DNA of 17,798 nt. Source: an uncultured Clostridium sp. (GTDB lineage: Bacteria; Bacillota; Clostridia; Clostridiales; Clostridiaceae). Below the pieces are notes generated by a model. The model was not told where the DNA came from and did not search any database. It saw only the letters and a list, made by a program, of their open reading frames with translations. Positions 14,889-17,798 of this stretch are shown here, in pieces. Made by a program: the position numbers and the translations under genes. The stretch is taken from the NCBI GenBank assembly GCA_934746785.1, contig CAKVFO010000068.1, positions 1-17,798 on the forward strand, in the 5' to 3' direction. Each line of letters begins with the position of its first letter. Position 1 is the first letter of the stretch.

Positions 14889-14924
14889 AGTTGATTATAG
14901 GTACTTTCCCCCCCATAATCAACT
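14889..14924 (-). promoter_or_regulatory. Inverted repeat that carries a near-consensus promoter with a G7 spacer tract
   Basis: A perfect 10-bp inverted repeat (AGTTGATTAT ... ATAATCAACT) separates the large surface protein gene from the membrane protein/kinase genes. On the - strand its arms contain TTGATT (14917-14922) and TATAAT (14894-14899), exactly 17 bases apart, the best promoter in the window, about 52 bases before the ATG at 14841. The spacer includes seven consecutive G. Followed by CTTTTTC, the repeat could also end transcription of the surface protein gene. Which role dominates, or whether it does both, cannot be settled here. Confidence 0.6.
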
Positions 14925-14933
14925 CTTAATTTT

Positions 14934-17798
14934 TTATTCAAATTTAAACACTAAATTAAATTTACCTTTAGAAGTTCCTCCGATAAATTTCTTACCATGT
15001 TTGCTTGTAAAGCTAAATTTCACCTCTGAAGGAGTTAATATGCCTTCAGCTCTTGGCATTACTCCCATAAACTTATTATATTCATTATTTGGAATAAGCC
15101 ATGTAAGATTTTTCTTCTCTTCAGTAACTTCTGTATCTAGTGTTCCAGCATCACTATCATCACCATCTGTGCTGGAGTCAGTTTCTGAATTTACATTATC
15201 TTCTTTAAATCCTGACTTAACAAATATTCCTAGAGCCATCTTTGTCATTGAGTCGGCCTCTGAAATTTCATCCCAATTATCAAATGTATCAGGACTTACT
15301 ATTTCTAAGCTTCCTGCTTCACCTTCTTGAGTGAAAGATTCTAAAGACACTCTAACATCACTAGTTCGATTATTTTGTATTTTCAAAATACCACTAATGA
15401 ATGGATCTGCATCTTCATCAATTAGATTTGTAACTACCTGGAATGGAACTGTTGTTGGTACAGTTACATTTATTGATCTTGTAACATCAACATTCGCAGT
15501 TAATTCCGTTGTCTTTCCATAGTCATTCACAACTGTATACTTTATAGGATATCTTCCTGGTGTTTCTATTTGTATCTCTGAAACATCTACTTCTATTTTT
15601 TCTGTAAGTCTTTGAGTTTTTTCCTCATTCTCTTGATCTTCAGGATCTTGAGCTAGTACTAGAGTTTTTAAATATTGCTTTTGTTCTTCTGGTGTCCTAT
15701 AAGAACCTTGTTCCATTGGAATACCATTTTCATGTTGAATATCTTTAAAATGAAGTGATGCATTTGTATAAACTCTAATATTTCTATATATAGTAGTTGT
15801 AATATCATCATATTTTACTTCATATTTTACAAGATATAAACCTACTTGAGAAACATTAAGCTGTGCTCTACCATTAGCTGCTGTTCTTACTCTAGAATCA
15901 CCTTCTCCAGTAATAGTCATAGTAGGAGTAATTACAGTTCCATCAGGAGCAGTAGCTATTACATTACTAGTTAAATCAAAAGGTTGTAAACTTTGAACAA
16001 CATCCGTATCTCCAGCTCCTTCTATAGTCGGTGCTGGAACTCTGACAGGGAATATACCTTTTTCACCATCTTTATTTAAATAGAATCTAACTTCTGTAAG
16101 ATTTCTTTTATTTTGAATACCATCACTATAGTCTTCCTTCTTTAATTCTTCATCAGCCTTATCTGGAATTACTACCTTACCAGTTACACGAAGTCCATAA
16201 AAACTATCTGGTATCTTTAAATATTCAAATGCAAAATAATCTCCATCATTAAAACCTTGGTTTAAAGCTGTCCTTAGATCATCTTTAACATAGCTATCTT
16301 TACCTCTACTATCATAATTGCTTAAAGTACCAGTTGCTGCATTATAGTATTTAACTCTAAACACAAACTCATTACCTGCATCATAATAATAGAATTCCGT
16401 AGTATCAGGAAATGACACAGTATTATTTGTATGGTCAAACTTAAGTTTAAATGGCGTCCCACCATTTGTTCCAATAAATTCAATAAGTGATTCATCATCA
16501 TTCAAGGTTTCAGGTGAAAATCTACTTTCTAATCCTGCTTTAGTTATAACAAAATCAGTATATTGAAAATCATCTCCAAATTGTGCTCCATCACTGTAGT
16601 CTTCCAGCTGATTTCTAACTGTTCCATTAATCTTTACCTGAAAAGCATGTTTTGCATTTATTCTAATGTAATCACCATATTCAAAATTTAACCCGCTTAA
16701 TAATTGATTTAGCTTAGTTGTATTAGATGTTTCCCTACCATTTAATATTGCTTCAAACTTCTTCCTATTTGTATCTTTTTCATATACATAAATCTTATAG
16801 TACCATCCATCACCTGCATCAGTATGAAAGTGCATATCAGTATTTATTTTTTCCATATTAATTTTTCCTGTCTCATGGTTAAAAACTATTTTAAATGTCT
16901 CTGCATTTGTATAGTTATTGTTCGAAATTCTTTTTGTACCTCCAAAAATTATATTATTTCTATTTATGGAGGGCTTTACATTGTACTTTCTTTCTACAGA
17001 AACACTTCTTCCCCAGCTGTCAGTAAGAATAAGAGTTATTGTATTCTCTCCTAAATTGCTCATCTTTTCTTTATCTTCTTCTGATATTGTAATATTATCA
17101 GATCCAATATCTAAATCATGGTCATCACTTATTTCAGTTTCTGCTCCATAATCATGGTCATCTCCACAGAATACTTCTGTCACTTCATTTGGATTTAGTA
17201 ATCTAATTGAAGGTGCTTCATTATAAACAGCATCCATAGCATCTTCATAAATTTTAAATCTTACATTATACATGAAATCTTCTTCATCTATACCATCTGA
17301 ATATTTTTCAGTTATATTGTTTTGTAAATCTATATTACCAGTAATTCTAACATTATTTTCTGTTAATTTTGCATATATACTAATATAATCTCCAAAATCA
17401 AATGGAGTATTATTAAACTCTCTTAACTTTGATTCAATACCATTTCTAGTTACCATATCATCTTCTGTTATTGAAAGAGAGTTTTTCTCATTTCCATCTT
17501 CATCAAATAATTTAAATTGATATTCCATACCTTCAATAGGCTGATCAGGGGTAACAACACCTACACCTAATTCTGGATTATTACTACCACCTTCACCATC
17601 TGGTGTATTAGTATCATCATTATTTTCTGGCGGATTAGTATTATCCTCACCTTCATTAGGTGGTGTAACTTCTTCACCATTACCTGAACTTGCAGAATTA
17701 TCTTCACTACTTGATGTTTTAGCTGCTTCTTTTCTAACTTGTCTTAAAGCTTTATTATTTTTTGTAACTTCAAATTTCTTTTCTTGAAGGTTAATACC
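14934..17798 (-). CDS. Large modular secreted/surface protein, C-terminal 954 residues (5' end beyond the right edge)
   Basis: The reading frame is open from the right edge to a stop at 14934; the ATG at 17528 is only internal. Residue numbers count from the edge. Residues 25-90 are a Ser/Asn/Asp/Pro/Gly/Glu-rich linker (PPNEGEDNTNPPENN). Three related modules follow, each with GDYI or GDYF (136, 375, 519) and a later YSDG (166, 401, 557); the fold resembles putative mucin/carbohydrate-binding modules. An Asp/His-rich stretch (GDDHDYGAETEISDDHDLDI, 212-231) and an Ig-like segment lie between modules 1 and 2. Two bacterial Ig-like domains follow (ending about 675 and 772), the second with PGRYPIKYTVVNDYGKT. 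The last 180 residues begin SINVTVPTTVPFQVV, contain an acidic Ser/Asp insert (872-892) and end FNLVFKFE. No LPXTG anchor is present, so attachment must be non-sortase, N-terminal, or absent. A role in binding host or environmental glycans is inferred. Confidence 0.85.
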   Translation of the reverse strand, partial: GINLQEKKFEVTKNNKALRQVRKEAAKTSSSEDNSASSGNGEEVTPPNEGEDNTNPPENNDDTNTPDGEGGSNNPELGVGVVTPDQPIEGMEYQFKLFDEDGNEKNSLSITEDDMVTRNGIESKLREFNNTPFDFGDYISIYAKLTENNVRITGNIDLQNNITEKYSDGIDEEDFMYNVRFKIYEDAMDAVYNEAPSIRLLNPNEVTEVFCGDDHDYGAETEISDDHDLDIGSDNITISEEDKEKMSNLGENTITLILTDSWGRSVSVERKYNVKPSINRNNIIFGGTKRISNNNYTNAETFKIVFNHETGKINMEKINTDMHFHTDAGDGWYYKIYVYEKDTNRKKFEAILNGRETSNTTKLNQLLSGLNFEYGDYIRINAKHAFQVKINGTVRNQLEDYSDGAQFGDDFQYTDFVITKAGLESRFSPETLNDDESLIEFIGTNGGTPFKLKFDHTNNTVSFPDTTEFYYYDAGNEFVFRVKYYNAATGTLSNYDSRGKDSYVKDDLRTALNQGFNDGDYFAFEYLKIPDSFYGLRVTGKVVIPDKADEELKKEDYSDGIQNKRNLTEVRFYLNKDGEKGIFPVRVPAPTIEGAGDTDVVQSLQPFDLTSNVIATAPDGTVITPTMTITGEGDSRVRTAANGRAQLNVSQVGLYLVKYEVKYDDITTTIYRNIRVYTNASLHFKDIQHENGIPMEQGSYRTPEEQKQYLKTLVLAQDPEDQENEEKTQRLTEKIEVDVSEIQIETPGRYPIKYTVVNDYGKTTELTANVDVTRSINVTVPTTVPFQVVTNLIDEDADPFISGILKIQNNRTSDVRVSLESFTQEGEAGSLEIVSPDTFDNWDEISEADSMTKMALGIFVKSGFKEDNVNSETDSSTDGDDSDAGTLDTEVTEEKKNLTWLIPNNEYNKFMGVMPRAEGILTPSEVKFSFTSKHGKKFIGGTSKGKFNLVFKFE

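Overview
The window looks like chromosomal DNA from a low-GC Firmicute, most likely a Clostridium-type anaerobe. It is very AT-rich with strong AGGAGG-type ribosome binding sites. Its gene families are typical of clostridia: AgrB, an iron-sulfur flavoprotein, a PAS histidine kinase and a large modular surface protein. The species cannot be fixed from the sequence. I found no rRNA, tRNA, CRISPR array or insertion sequence.

Layout. From 1 to 5932 there are ordinary single genes with clear terminators: the start of an agrB-like gene running off the left edge, an iron-sulfur flavoprotein, a decayed acetyltransferase, a PAP2 phosphatase, a membrane-anchored protein of unknown function, a tandem pair of short-chain dehydrogenases (the only intact + strand genes) and an alpha/beta hydrolase. 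From about 5995 to 12394 lies the most interesting region, a peptide-modification (RiPP-type) cassette on the - strand. From 12501 to 14924 are a soluble PAS histidine kinase and a small membrane-anchored protein that appear to be co-transcribed. From 14934 to the right edge is the 3' part of a very large modular secreted protein.

The cassette reads, in transcription order, promoter (12394-12366), M16 zinc peptidase, a short leader-like peptide, a stem-loop, a radical SAM/SPASM maturase, two ABC exporters, a 55-residue precursor peptide (6216-6049) and a terminator. The 55-residue peptide and the short peptide share the N-terminus MKKEEILSLLE, which encodes its second Ser with different codon families (TCT and AGT). 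That suggests selection on a shared leader sequence. The expected logic is precursor -> radical modification by the SPASM enzyme -> leader removal by the M16 peptidase (neither ABC protein has a C39 peptidase domain) -> export by the ABC pair. The layout recalls the subtilosin (alb) type of cluster, but the 55-residue peptide has no cysteine, so it cannot form sactipeptide or ranthipeptide thioether links. The modification is therefore probably of another kind.

The cassette seems to be decaying in this strain. The radical SAM gene has a frameshift just before its CxxxCxxC motif. The second ABC gene has lost about 35 codons (Q-loop region) and changed frame between Walker A and the signature motif. 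The short second precursor stops after 17 codons. The 55-residue precursor, M16 peptidase and first ABC protein are intact. Some of the single-base lesions could be sequencing errors; the ABC deletion is much harder to explain that way.
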